Of a stretch of 64,000 nt of DNA, positions 23,670 through 33,244 are shown in pieces. Under the pieces are notes generated by a model. It had not been told where the DNA came from. It ran no database searches and saw only the letters and a list, made by a program, of their open reading frames with translations. The translations under genes and the position numbers were made by a program. Each line of letters begins with the position of its first letter. The first letter of the stretch is position 1. Source of the DNA: Balneolaceae bacterium (GTDB lineage: Bacteria; Bacteroidota; Rhodothermia; Balneolales; Balneolaceae); assembly GCA_034521445.1 (NCBI GenBank), contig JAXHMM010000017.1, positions 62,001 through 126,000 on the forward strand. Direction: 5' to 3'.

Positions 23670-24240
23670 TGAAAATGCCTGCATCCGCTACCTCATGAAG
23701 GAGATGGATCCTTCGGAGGAAGTGCTCATGGAGCGGGCCATGATGGAGGATGAAGATCTTCTCATCGAAGTGGAAAGTATGCGGAAGACCCTGGGCAGGC
23801 TGGATGGTCTGCCCGATAAAGAGCCCTCGCCCGAGCTGACCGACGCCATCGTCAACGAGGCGTCAGACTACCGAGAACAGGTGCTATCTTCTGTTTGGCA
23901 CGTGATGCCACTTGTACGCTATGCCGCTGCAGCCGTTGTACTTATAGGCATGAGCTTTGGTTCTTTTTATGCCTATGACTACTTTTCGGATGCCCAACAG
24001 TCCGTCGCAAATTCGCAGGCTTCGGTCTCATCACCCGGCAGCCCGGTCGGTACACCTCAGGTGACCCCGTGGGTGGACCGCAACGACGTGCTGAGGCTGG
24101 ATCAGACCCTCAACAACTCCAGCCCTGGCTTCGACGCCATCTTCCAGTCGGCCACCCGCAAGCTTACGCCCATCAGCGACCCCTTCTTCGGCACCACGCC
24201 CAACCGCAACCTGCAGCTCACCAACAGCAGCGGCAACTGA
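23659..24240 (+). CDS. Membrane protein, probable anti-sigma factor for the upstream ECF factor
   Basis: 193 residues. A short acidic N-terminal helical part (CIRYLMKEMDPSEEVLMERAMMEDEDL) is like the sigma-binding domains of Bacteroidota anti-sigma factors. One transmembrane helix follows at about residues 92-112 (YAAAAVVLIGMSFGSFYAYDY). The C-terminus is a Ser/Pro/Asn-rich extracytoplasmic segment. There is no zinc-finger HxxxCxxC. Overlap with the sigma gene implies coupled translation. The role is inferred from context. Confidence 0.7.
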   Translation: MRNDENACIRYLMKEMDPSEEVLMERAMMEDEDLLIEVESMRKTLGRLDGLPDKEPSPELTDAIVNEASDYREQVLSSVWHVMPLVRYAAAAVVLIGMSFGSFYAYDYFSDAQQSVANSQASVSSPGSPVGTPQVTPWVDRNDVLRLDQTLNNSSPGFDAIFQSATRKLTPISDPFFGTTPNRNLQLTNSSGN

Positions 24241-24348
24241 CCCCGCGTGCACACGACCCGCGGCGCCATGGGCTCTGGTAATGTGCTGCTGGATGTGCTA
24301 TACTTCGGCTTGCGCTTCGTTTGAATACCTGCACCTCCGTTCATCGCC

Positions 24349-25080
24349 ATGATCGTCCACACCGAAGCCATCGTCTTCCGGACCGTCGACTTCAAGGAGT
24401 CGAGCCGCATCGTCACCCTCTTCACCCGGGAGCAGGGTAAGCTGGCCGTAATGGTGCACGGGGCGCGCAAACCCAAGGGCAAGTTCGGGGGACTGATGGA
24501 GGTGGGCAACCTGCTGGAGGTGGTCTACTATTACAAAAGCACCCGCTCCGTGCAAACCCTATCGGAGGCCTCCTACCTCGAAAAGACCCTTCAACTGCGC
24601 ACCGACTTCCGCAAAATGGCCCTGATGACCTCCTCCGTGGAGCTCATCAACCAGCTGCTGCACGAAGGGGAGGTAAACGTGCCCATCTACCGGCGCACAC
24701 GTAACTTCCTGCTATGGCTGGACCGCACCGAGCGCGACCCTAGGGCCGTTTTCCCCTACCTTCAGCTGCGGCTGGCCGAGGATATGGGACTGGGTATCCG
24801 CCTGCTTCCGGGAGGGGAGGGGCGGGACCACTACCTGACCATGGAGAGCGGGGAGGTATCCACGGAAAGCGATGCGCGCCATGCTTATAAATTGACACAA
24901 AATCAGTTACTTTACGTACGCCTCGCCCTGGGGGAGGAGAGCGGGGCGCTTTTTCGGGTCGATTTCGACAGCGGCGAGCTCAAGGCACTGATTCAGCTGC
25001 TGGACCGTTACCTGCAATACCACGTGGAAGGGCTGAAGGAGCGGCGCTCCGATGCCATCTTTGAACAAATTCTGGAGTAA
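24349..25080 (+). CDS. recO: DNA repair protein RecO
   Basis: 243 residues. The N-terminal OB fold has the typical start IVHTEAIVFRTVDFKESSRIVTLFTREQGKLAVMVHGARKPK, including KESS and GxxxxxxKGAR-like residues. An alpha-helical domain of 150 residues follows. RecO loads RecA with RecF/RecR and anneals SSB-coated DNA. The cysteine zinc module seen in some RecO proteins is absent. The next gene starts 5 bp downstream, suggesting an operon with the HtrA-type protease and the lipoprotein after it. Confidence 0.88.
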   Translation: MIVHTEAIVFRTVDFKESSRIVTLFTREQGKLAVMVHGARKPKGKFGGLMEVGNLLEVVYYYKSTRSVQTLSEASYLEKTLQLRTDFRKMALMTSSVELINQLLHEGEVNVPIYRRTRNFLLWLDRTERDPRAVFPYLQLRLAEDMGLGIRLLPGGEGRDHYLTMESGEVSTESDARHAYKLTQNQLLYVRLALGEESGALFRVDFDSGELKALIQLLDRYLQYHVEGLKERRSDAIFEQILE

Positions 25081-25085
25081 GGATC

Positions 25086-26612
25086 ATGAAACTGCGCGAC
25101 CGCATTCTCACGGCTACCCTGCTCATCCTGGTGGGCGTGCTCATCGGACTGGTCATCACCTTTTACCAGCGCGGATACGCGGTAGACGACCTGGCCCAGG
25201 TACAGGTTACCGAGGTGGAGCGCAGCGAGCAGCCTATGCTATCCGATGAGGTGCTGGAGAAGATGGACGCGCGCTTCCTTTTTAAAACGGTGGCTGAACG
25301 CGTGGCCCCCTCTGTGGTCTACATCGAGGCTGTGGTCCCGGTCGAGAGCCGCGGCCGTTTCCGCGGGCAGGAAGAGGAGGAGGGAAGCTTCTGGAACCGC
25401 GTGCTGCCCCAGCGGATGCGTACCGTCGGATCCGGGGTCATTCTGAGCCGCGACGGCTATATTGTCACCAACAATCACGTGGTGGATGGCGCCGACGGGG
25501 AGATCGAGGTTGTGCTGGACGACAAGCGAAGTTTTCGCGCGAGACTGGTGGGCAGCGACCCGACGACGGACATCGCCGTGGTCAAAATTGACGCCGGGGG
25601 GCTGTCGCCCATTACCGTCGGCAACTCCAACGAGGTGCAGGTGGGCGAATGGGTGCTTGCCTTCGGCAACCCCTTCCAGCTGCGCTCGACCGTCACCGCG
25701 GGGATCGTGAGCGCTCTCAGCCGCGAGGTGAACATCATCGAGGAGCAGATGGGCATTCAGAGTTTTATTCAGACCGATGCGGCTATTAACCGCGGCAACA
25801 GCGGGGGCGCCCTGGTAAATACAAGCGGCGAACTGATAGGCGTGAACACTGCCATTGCCTCCGAGGACGGTTCCTACCAGGGCTACGGCTTTGCCGTGCC
25901 CTCCAATCTGGCCTCAAAGGTGGCCCGCGATCTTATTGAATACGGGGAGGTACGAAGGGCGCTGCTGGGTGTGACCATCCTCTCCGTCAACGCCAGCCAG
26001 GCCCGCAGACTGGGCATGGACCGGGTACGCGGGGTGCTGGTGAACGCAGTCACCGAGGAGGGGCCCGCCGCCCGCGCAGGCCTGCAGTCTGGCGATGTGG
26101 TGCTGGAGGTGAACGGCGATGCCGTCAACGAATCGAACCAGCTGCAGGAGAAGATCGCCGTGCTGCCGCCCGGCCGGGTCGTTACCCTTACCGTCTGGCG
26201 GGACGGCGAGCAGCTCCAGCGCGATGTTGAACTGGGCTTGCTGGAAGATGTGCAGCCCGAACTGGCGCAGCAGCCCTCCGGCGAAAGGCCCGGCCTTGAG
26301 CCCGCGCCCGAAGGGGAGGGACGGGGAAGCGTCAATTTTCACCGTTTCGAGGAGCTGGGCTTCCGCGTCATGCAATACACCCGCCGAGGAGAGGAAACGC
26401 TGATCATATCCGACGTGGAACAGGGAAGAGAGGCGGAACGACGGGGACTCAAGCCGGGCTATACGGTGTTGGACGTGGAGGGCGAAAGAGTTGAAGATCT
26501 GCAGACAATGAGAGATCTTGTGCGCCGCACCCTGGACCGCAGCGGATCGGTGGTTCTGCAGATCGAAACCCGCGACGGCACCCGGGGCTACTACGAACTG
26601 AAACGCCCATAG
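25086..26612 (+). CDS. HtrA/DegP-type envelope serine protease with two PDZ domains
   Basis: 508 residues. An N-terminal signal anchor (about residues 8-27) places the protein in the periplasm. The trypsin-like triad is complete: His131 in TNNHVVDGA, Asp162 in DPTTDIAVVKI, Ser239 in NRGNSGGALVN. Two PDZ domains follow, one near 300-390 (GVLVNAVTEEGPAARAGLQSGDVV) and one near 415-505 (IISDVEQGREAERRGLKPGYTV). They are separated by a Pro/Glu/Gly-rich linker. Such proteases degrade or refold damaged envelope proteins. It sits between recO and a small lipoprotein gene on the same strand. Confidence 0.92.
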   Translation: MKLRDRILTATLLILVGVLIGLVITFYQRGYAVDDLAQVQVTEVERSEQPMLSDEVLEKMDARFLFKTVAERVAPSVVYIEAVVPVESRGRFRGQEEEEGSFWNRVLPQRMRTVGSGVILSRDGYIVTNNHVVDGADGEIEVVLDDKRSFRARLVGSDPTTDIAVVKIDAGGLSPITVGNSNEVQVGEWVLAFGNPFQLRSTVTAGIVSALSREVNIIEEQMGIQSFIQTDAAINRGNSGGALVNTSGELIGVNTAIASEDGSYQGYGFAVPSNLASKVARDLIEYGEVRRALLGVTILSVNASQARRLGMDRVRGVLVNAVTEEGPAARAGLQSGDVVLEVNGDAVNESNQLQEKIAVLPPGRVVTLTVWRDGEQLQRDVELGLLEDVQPELAQQPSGERPGLEPAPEGEGRGSVNFHRFEELGFRVMQYTRRGEETLIISDVEQGREAERRGLKPGYTVLDVEGERVEDLQTMRDLVRRTLDRSGSVVLQIETRDGTRGYYELKRP

Positions 26613-26625
26613 AGGACCAATTCCC

Positions 26626-27201
26626 ATGTACCGACGCACGCTTGGAGCGCTGCTGATCGCCGGCGGTCTACTGCTGGTGGGCTGCTCCGCCCCCTCTCCC
26701 GCCATCCAAGACAACCCGCAGACCCAACCCGAAGCCGAGACCTCATGGCCCGGATGGTATCGGGCCGACACCCCCCTTCAGACGACCGGCTCCGGGGGAT
26801 GGACCCTCCACGCCGCCGCGCTGGGCGCGGACTCCGCTCGTGCCGCCTCGGCGGCGCTGCAGCATGCCCGAAAAAACCTCTCCTCGCAGCTCTCCGAGCA
26901 GCTCGAGCAGGTGCGCCGAAGCGTGGCCTCCACGGAGGCTGCAAAGGACACGGGCGTGGCGGAATCGTCCTTTGTGATGGCGCTGCGCAAGGCCGAAAGG
27001 GAGCTCGGTGCACTGGCCGAGCGTGAGAGGACGGAGGCGCAGCTCTCGGACGAGGCTTCCTCCTGGCGTGCCTTCGTGGAGGTGCGGATGGACAAGCAGG
27101 TCCTGACGCGTCACCTGGAACAGGCCCTCTCGTCCCACGCCACGGCCTGGCAGGCTCTCCGCGGTTCCGATGGCTACCGGCTGTGGGGCGCGGGCGGCTG
27201 A
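26626..27201 (+). CDS. Hypothetical lipoprotein (LPP20-like)
   Basis: 191 residues. The lipobox LVGC marks Cys20 as lipidated. The mature part contains WPGWYRADTPL and an Ala-rich helical stretch with alternating acidic and basic residues, reminiscent of LPP20-type lipoproteins that act as envelope stress or flagellum-associated factors elsewhere. Only the general shape supports that, not a clear motif. It is 13 bp downstream of the HtrA gene and ends one base from the convergent isocitrate dehydrogenase stop. Confidence 0.65.
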   Translation: MYRRTLGALLIAGGLLLVGCSAPSPAIQDNPQTQPEAETSWPGWYRADTPLQTTGSGGWTLHAAALGADSARAASAALQHARKNLSSQLSEQLEQVRRSVASTEAAKDTGVAESSFVMALRKAERELGALAERERTEAQLSDEASSWRAFVEVRMDKQVLTRHLEQALSSHATAWQALRGSDGYRLWGAGG

Positions 27202-27202
27202 C

Positions 27203-28450
<1,248 letters not shown>

Positions 28451-28609
28451 GGATGGCTGCTCTGCTTTGGGTTGAAATTCGGGGGGCTGAAGTATAGCAA
28501 AAAAAATCCTGTCATGAAGCAGGGCGGGGGTGGGGAAGGGGACCTTTTCGGGATTCCCGTGCAGTTGTTATATTGCATGGAGGTAAAACAAAAACCAAGT
28601 CCACGACCC

Positions 28610-28834
28610 ATGCCTGGCAAAATGCCCTTCCGGTCGATGTTCGGGCACCAGCCCAAGCCCAAGCGCTTCGACTACGAATACCGCTACTACGACCCCAAAC
28701 AGGAGGAACGCGAGAAGCGCCGGATCAAGATCGATCGGCCCTACAAGAAAACCCACCAGGGGAAGTCCATCGTTCTCTACGCCATCTGCCTGTCCTTTGT
28801 GGTCTGGCTCATATACCAGCTGGGTACCGTCTGA
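28610..28834 (+). CDS. Small conserved-looking membrane protein
   Basis: 74 residues from ATG 28610, or 85 from ATG 28577, whose GGAGG lies inside the coding region rather than before it. A basic, aromatic N-terminal half (PKRFDYEYRYYDPKQEEREKRRIKI) resembles short Bacteroidota proteins of unknown function with the phrase RYYDP. One C-terminal transmembrane helix (VLYAICLSFVVWLIYQLG) ends the protein. Function unknown. It is oriented like mutL, which follows after 97 bp. Confidence 0.65.
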   Translation: MPGKMPFRSMFGHQPKPKRFDYEYRYYDPKQEEREKRRIKIDRPYKKTHQGKSIVLYAICLSFVVWLIYQLGTV

Positions 28835-28885
28835 GAAGAACCCCGGTGCCGCATCTCTTTCTTCTCTATTTTGCCTGCCGTTTTG

Positions 28886-28893
28886 TACCTTTG
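28886..28893 (+). promoter_or_regulatory. Bacteroidota-type -7 element (TACCTTTG) ahead of mutL
   Basis: An exact TAnnTTTG match 39 bp before the proposed TTG start of mutL. It supports a start downstream of 28900, because in-frame codons further upstream would precede the transcription start. Confidence 0.4.
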
Positions 28894-28931
28894 GCAACCA
28901 CGTAAACGACGAACTGCCAAGACCCGCATCC

Positions 28932-30752
28932 TTGAGCGAAGAGACCCCAGCATCGGAGTCCATCATACGCCAGCTCCCCCCCGAAATTTCCAATAAAATT
29001 GCGGCGGGGGAGGTGATCCAGCGTCCCGCCTCAGTGGTCAAGGAACTGATGGATAACGCCATCGACGCGGCGGCGGACCAGATCAAGATCGTGGTGCAGA
29101 ATGCCGGCCGCACGCTCATCCAGGTCATCGACAACGGCTCGGGCATGGGCAGGGAGGACATTCGGCCCTGCTTCGACAGGCATGCCACGTCCAAGATACA
29201 GGACATGGACGACCTGTTCCGCGTGCGCACACTCGGCTTCCGGGGCGAAGCCATGGCCTCTATCGCCTCCGTGTCACAGGTGACGCTGAAGACGCGCCTG
29301 CCGGGACGCGACATGGGCTGGGAGTATGAGATTTGGGGCGGGGAGGAGAAATCCTTCGAGCCCGCAGCGGCTGAACCGGGCACCAGTGTCTCTGTGCAGA
29401 ACCTCTTCTATAACGTGCGGGCCCGCCGGCAGTTTCTGAAGACCGACGCCACCGAGTTTCGCCATATTCTGCGTGCCGTGCAGCAGGCCGCCATCGCCCA
29501 CCCCGACATCGGCTTCACCCTGCTGGCTGACACCGACACCATCTACGAGCTGCCGGCCGAGCAGCCGCGCAAGGAGCGCATCGCCGAGATGTTCGGCAAG
29601 AGCTACCGTGCCAGCCTGCTCTCCTTTGAGGAGGCGACCAGCTATATGACGGTGCGGGGACTGCTGGCCGATCCCAAACTAACCAAGAAGAGCAGGGGAG
29701 AGCAGTTTCTTTTCGTCAACGGACGTCCCTTTCAGCATCGCTGGCTCACCCACACCGTGCTCAGCGTATACGACACGTGGACCGGAGAGAATGAGTATCC
29801 CTTCTACGCGGTCTTTATCGACGTGAACCCGGAGCAGGTGGACGTAAATGTGCACCCGGCCAAGGAGGAAGTGAAATTCGAAGACGAACGCTCGGTCATT
29901 AAGCTGGTGAAATCGGTCGTCAAGAAGGCCCTTCACGAGCGTTTTCAGGTGCCGGAGGTGCCACGCGGTGCAGGGGAGGAGGAACCGGGATCCGGCTTCT
30001 CAGGCGGTTTTGCCTTTGGAGGTCCGACCAACCGAGTGCAGGATTCGGGGGACGGTGGACCCATGCGGCTGCCTTCGCGCATCAATTTCGGGGAGGACGG
30101 CGGGAAGCCATCCTCGCTTCGGGGCGGGAAAGGCGACGACTGGGCCGACCGTCTCTATGGGGGAGAGGAGGAGACAGCCACCCCTACGCAGGGACGGGAA
30201 TTCTGGCAGCTCCACAACAGCTACATCCTCACGCAGACCCGCTCGGGCTTCTGCATGATTGACCAGCACGCCGCCCACAAGCGCATCATCTACGAAAAGG
30301 CCCTCAGCGCTACGGAGGCTTCCCTGCCCAGCACCCAGCAGCTGCTCTTCGCCCAGAATGTGGAGCTCTCGGCCTCCGAATTCGCCCTGCTGGAAGAGCT
30401 GCATCCCATCATCCAGCGCATGGGCTTCAACGTGGAGCTTAAAAGCGGCAATGCCGCCCTTATCAGCGGGGTACCCGCCGATATCGATGTGGGCAACGAG
30501 GGCACCATGCTCACCTCCATGCTGGGACGATACCGGGAGCTGGAGGGCGCCGTGGAGCTGGACGCCCGCCACAAGCTGGCCATTGCCTTCGCCTCACGCA
30601 CCGCCATACGCAAGGGCAAGCGCCTTGCCAACCTCGAGATGGAGAACCTGGTAGACCAGCTTTTTGCCTGCGAGGAGCCCTACCGTGATCCTTTGAAAAA
30701 GCCCACAATCGTGTATCTTCCTCTTGAGGAGATTGAATCGCGCTTTCGCTGA
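28932..30752 (+). CDS. mutL: DNA mismatch repair protein MutL
   Basis: 606 residues. The GHKL ATPase N-terminus is intact: RQLPPEISNKIAAGEVIQRPASVVKELMDNAIDA, DNGSGMGREDIRP, RHATSKI and GFRGEAMASIASVSQV. The C-terminal domain has MIDQHAAHKRIIYE, where endonuclease-type MutL has DQHAxxE. Here the Glu is Lys450. The later CPHGRP metal motif reads DPLKKP (586-591). Endonuclease activity is therefore unlikely, so the protein would act as matchmaker. No ATG or GTG lies near the conserved start. TTG 28932 is my choice and the true start remains uncertain. Confidence 0.9.
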   Translation: MSEETPASESIIRQLPPEISNKIAAGEVIQRPASVVKELMDNAIDAAADQIKIVVQNAGRTLIQVIDNGSGMGREDIRPCFDRHATSKIQDMDDLFRVRTLGFRGEAMASIASVSQVTLKTRLPGRDMGWEYEIWGGEEKSFEPAAAEPGTSVSVQNLFYNVRARRQFLKTDATEFRHILRAVQQAAIAHPDIGFTLLADTDTIYELPAEQPRKERIAEMFGKSYRASLLSFEEATSYMTVRGLLADPKLTKKSRGEQFLFVNGRPFQHRWLTHTVLSVYDTWTGENEYPFYAVFIDVNPEQVDVNVHPAKEEVKFEDERSVIKLVKSVVKKALHERFQVPEVPRGAGEEEPGSGFSGGFAFGGPTNRVQDSGDGGPMRLPSRINFGEDGGKPSSLRGGKGDDWADRLYGGEEETATPTQGREFWQLHNSYILTQTRSGFCMIDQHAAHKRIIYEKALSATEASLPSTQQLLFAQNVELSASEFALLEELHPIIQRMGFNVELKSGNAALISGVPADIDVGNEGTMLTSMLGRYRELEGAVELDARHKLAIAFASRTAIRKGKRLANLEMENLVDQLFACEEPYRDPLKKPTIVYLPLEEIESRFR

Positions 30753-30799
30753 CCTGTCCCGCGCGACCGCTTCCAGTACAACCAATTCACCGTTTCCCC

Positions 30800-31930
30800 A
30801 TGAACATCCTCGCCGTTGAGCCATACTACAGCGGATCCCACAAGGCCTTTCAGAACGGGCTGAAGGAACACTCCCGGCACAACATCATCCCGATCAACAT
30901 GAGCTACAAGGGACGAAAATGGCGCATGCACGGTGATTCGGTGGCTCTGGCCGGCATGGCCGGGGAGGTGGAAGAGGATATCGACCTTCTGCTCGTCAGC
31001 AGCATGACCAACCTGCCTGCGTTTTTGGGACTCACCAACCCGCGTTTCTCGCATACGCCCACGATTATGTACATGCACGAAAATCCTTTCACCCAGCCGG
31101 TGCCTGAAGAGGAGGAGCGCGACACTACCTACTGCTACATCAACTACCTGAGCATGCTTACGGCAGACCGGCTCATCTTCTCCTCACATTTCCACAAGCG
31201 GGATTTTCTGAGAGCGCTGCCAGCTTTCCTGGAGCATTTCCCCGAGGACAAACACTACTATACGAGCGACAAGATTGCCGAAAAAAGCACCGTCATGTAC
31301 CCCGGGCTCAATCTCCGACGTTTTGACCGGCAGCCGGACTCCCGTTCCGACAACGAACACCCGGTAATTGTCTGGAATCAGCGCTGGCAGTTCGACCGCA
31401 ACCCGGCCATGTTTTTCCGCGTGCTCAACCGTCTCAACGACATCGACCTCACCTTTGACCTCATCCTGGCCGGCGACACCCAGCACGAGAAACCCGAGGA
31501 GTTCGAAAAGGCGTGGGCGCGCTACGGTCGCCACATTACCCACTTTGGCTATGTCGAGAACGTGGAGAGCTACAGCCGGCTGCTGCACTCAGGAGATATC
31601 GTGGTCTCCACGGCTACCTACGAGTTTTTCTGTGTGGCCATCATGGAAGCGGTCTACTGCGGCTGCCATCCGCTGGTGCCCAACCGCCTTCACTACCCCG
31701 AGCTCATCCCCGAAAGCCTCCACAAGCCGCTGTTACACGCCCCGGTGCTCTACGACACCGAAGACGACCTGTTCCACTACCTGAAGGACCTGCTGACGGG
31801 GGAGACGCAGCCCCTCCCCAAGCGTTCCCTGCAAAACATCAACGGGCACCTGGACTGGTCGGAGCGCATCCGCAAATTCGACGACCTCTTTGAAGAGACG
31901 CTTTCTATGGAAATCAGACCGTCGGTCTGA
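30800..31930 (+). CDS. DUF3524 glycosyltransferase, tRNA-queuosine alpha-mannosyltransferase homologue
   Basis: 376 residues. The N-terminal DUF3524 domain reads NILAVEPYYSGSHKAFQNG with MYMHENPFTQPVP and IFSSHFHKRDFL. The C-terminal half is a GT-B glycosyltransferase-4-like domain with IVWNQRWQFDRNP, LILAGDT and STATYEFFCVAIMEAVYCGCHPLVP. This is the architecture of QTMAN (animal GTDC1), which adds mannose from GDP-mannose to queuosine-34 of tRNA-Asp. Bacterial members have been little studied. A queuosine-precursor gene (QueE) is present at 38.8 kb. The last eight codons and the stop lie inside a perfect inverted repeat. Confidence 0.82.
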   Translation: MNILAVEPYYSGSHKAFQNGLKEHSRHNIIPINMSYKGRKWRMHGDSVALAGMAGEVEEDIDLLLVSSMTNLPAFLGLTNPRFSHTPTIMYMHENPFTQPVPEEEERDTTYCYINYLSMLTADRLIFSSHFHKRDFLRALPAFLEHFPEDKHYYTSDKIAEKSTVMYPGLNLRRFDRQPDSRSDNEHPVIVWNQRWQFDRNPAMFFRVLNRLNDIDLTFDLILAGDTQHEKPEEFEKAWARYGRHITHFGYVENVESYSRLLHSGDIVVSTATYEFFCVAIMEAVYCGCHPLVPNRLHYPELIPESLHKPLLHAPVLYDTEDDLFHYLKDLLTGETQPLPKRSLQNINGHLDWSERIRKFDDLFEETLSMEIRPSV

Positions 31931-31939
31931 TTTCCATAG
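31905..31939. repeat. Perfect 16-bp inverted repeat spanning a stop codon
   Basis: Arms 31905-31920 (CTATGGAAATCAGACC) and 31924-31939 are exact reverse complements around a 3-base loop. The TGA of the DUF3524 gene is in the right arm. It has no T-tract, so it is not a classical terminator. Confidence 0.9.
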
Positions 31940-31946
31940 TTCTTAA

Positions 31947-32013
31947 AGTCATATAGTCTAATAAGTCGAAGAGTCGGACTTTCTGACTCCTGGACTTCTC
32001 GACTTATTAGACT
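31947..32013. repeat. Long palindrome built from spaced AGTC / GACT words
   Basis: AGTC occurs at 31947, 31955, 31964 and 31972. GACT occurs at 31977, 31985, 31993, 32001 and 32010. The words are about 8-9 bases apart and mirrored about position 31984. Arms 31955-31975 and 31993-32013 pair at 19 of 21 positions. It fills most of the convergent gap between the DUF3524 and LolC/E genes. It could be a bidirectional terminator or a protein-binding array. Confidence 0.85.
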
Positions 32014-32016
32014 TGG

Positions 32017-33243
32017 TTAGCGGCCGTAGGCGATGACGTTGAGGGGATTTGTGCGGGAGGCCACCCGGGCCGGCAGCCAGGTGGCAAGGGTACAGAGCGC
32101 CAGCGTCACTCCGGCCGTGATGACGAAATCGAGGAGGTGGGGCTGCACCGGTACGTAGCTCATGTAGTAGTTCTGCTCGGAGAGGGGTATGAGCTGCCAG
32201 GTGGACTGCACCCAGGCAAATCCAAGCGAAAGGGCGAAGCCGATGGCCAGGCCCACCAGGGCCACGAAAAGCCCCTCCAGCAGAAAGATTGTACGCACCT
32301 GGCGGTTCTGCGTACCCATGGTCTTGAGTATACCGATATCGCGCGTGCGTTCGATGACCATCATCAGGATGGTTCCGATGAGGTTGAAGGCGGCCACCAG
32401 GATCATCACGCTGATCACGAATGGAATGATCTGCTCCTGCATCTCCACCCAGGCGAAGATGCTGCCGTACTGCTCCAGGATGGTAGTGGTACGGTAGGGG
32501 AAGGGCAGGTTTTCCGAAAGTGTCCTGTCAAAGGCGTCGATGGCGGAGGGATCCTCCAGCCGCACCTCCACTGCCGTTGCGTGGGCGCCGGGCAGCTGAA
32601 ATAGTTGTCCGGCGTAACGTTTGTCGATGATCGCCAGCAGGTCGTCGAATCGGTCTATGCCGGTCTGATAGACGCCGGTGAGGCGAAACTGCTGGATTTC
32701 GGGCGAGTTGAGAGGGGAGGGGATGCCCTCCGCCGTAAAGGCGGTAAGCACTGAGCCAATGTCAGCGTCCAGGCTGCGGGCCATGCTGCTGCCCAGCACG
32801 ATGCCGGGCATGCCGGCCGAGTCGGAGGAGAGGTCGTATTCGCCGCGGCTCACATACTGCTGAAGGTCGGTGACCACGGCGCCTGGCGAGACCCCCTTGA
32901 AGCGGGTGCCGGTGACCTGCGATGCGGTCTGCACCATGGCCTCACCTTCGACCACGGCCTGCGCCTCGCGAATTTCAGGAAAGCGGTCCAGCCAGGTAAG
33001 CAAGGTGTCGGAGCGATAAACGGGGCTGTCGGTGAAGGTTTCGACCGTCATGTGAGGAGCAAAGCCCATCACCTTGTTATCGATGACCGACTTGAAGCCG
33101 TGCACGATGGAGAGGGCGATAAGCAGTCCTGCGGAGCCCACCGCCACTCCCACAATGGCCATGGACTTGATGAAGGAGAGGAAGCGCGCCTGCTTTCGCT
33201 GCCCGCGGAAATACCTAAGCGCCAGGTACCATTCGAATTTCAT
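32017..33243 (-). CDS. LolC/LolE-type ABC transporter permease (FtsX family)
   Basis: 408 residues with one N-terminal and three C-terminal transmembrane helices flanking a large periplasmic domain, the MacB/LolCDE topology. The start EWYLALRYFRGQRKQARFLSFI and the block LIGTILMMVIERTRDIGILKTMGTQNRQVRTIFLLEGLFVALVG are family hallmarks. These permeases release lipoproteins from the inner membrane to LolA together with the ATPase LolD, which is not encoded in this window. It starts one base after the lysS stop, so lysS-lolC/E form an operon. Confidence 0.88.
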   Translation of the reverse strand: MKFEWYLALRYFRGQRKQARFLSFIKSMAIVGVAVGSAGLLIALSIVHGFKSVIDNKVMGFAPHMTVETFTDSPVYRSDTLLTWLDRFPEIREAQAVVEGEAMVQTASQVTGTRFKGVSPGAVVTDLQQYVSRGEYDLSSDSAGMPGIVLGSSMARSLDADIGSVLTAFTAEGIPSPLNSPEIQQFRLTGVYQTGIDRFDDLLAIIDKRYAGQLFQLPGAHATAVEVRLEDPSAIDAFDRTLSENLPFPYRTTTILEQYGSIFAWVEMQEQIIPFVISVMILVAAFNLIGTILMMVIERTRDIGILKTMGTQNRQVRTIFLLEGLFVALVGLAIGFALSLGFAWVQSTWQLIPLSEQNYYMSYVPVQPHLLDFVITAGVTLALCTLATWLPARVASRTNPLNVIAYGR

Positions 33244-33244
33244 G

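Noticed and set aside
31947-32013. CRISPR-like repeat array
   Set aside because: The repeated unit is only four bases with 4-5 base spacers and mirror symmetry. It is a palindrome, not repeats and spacers.
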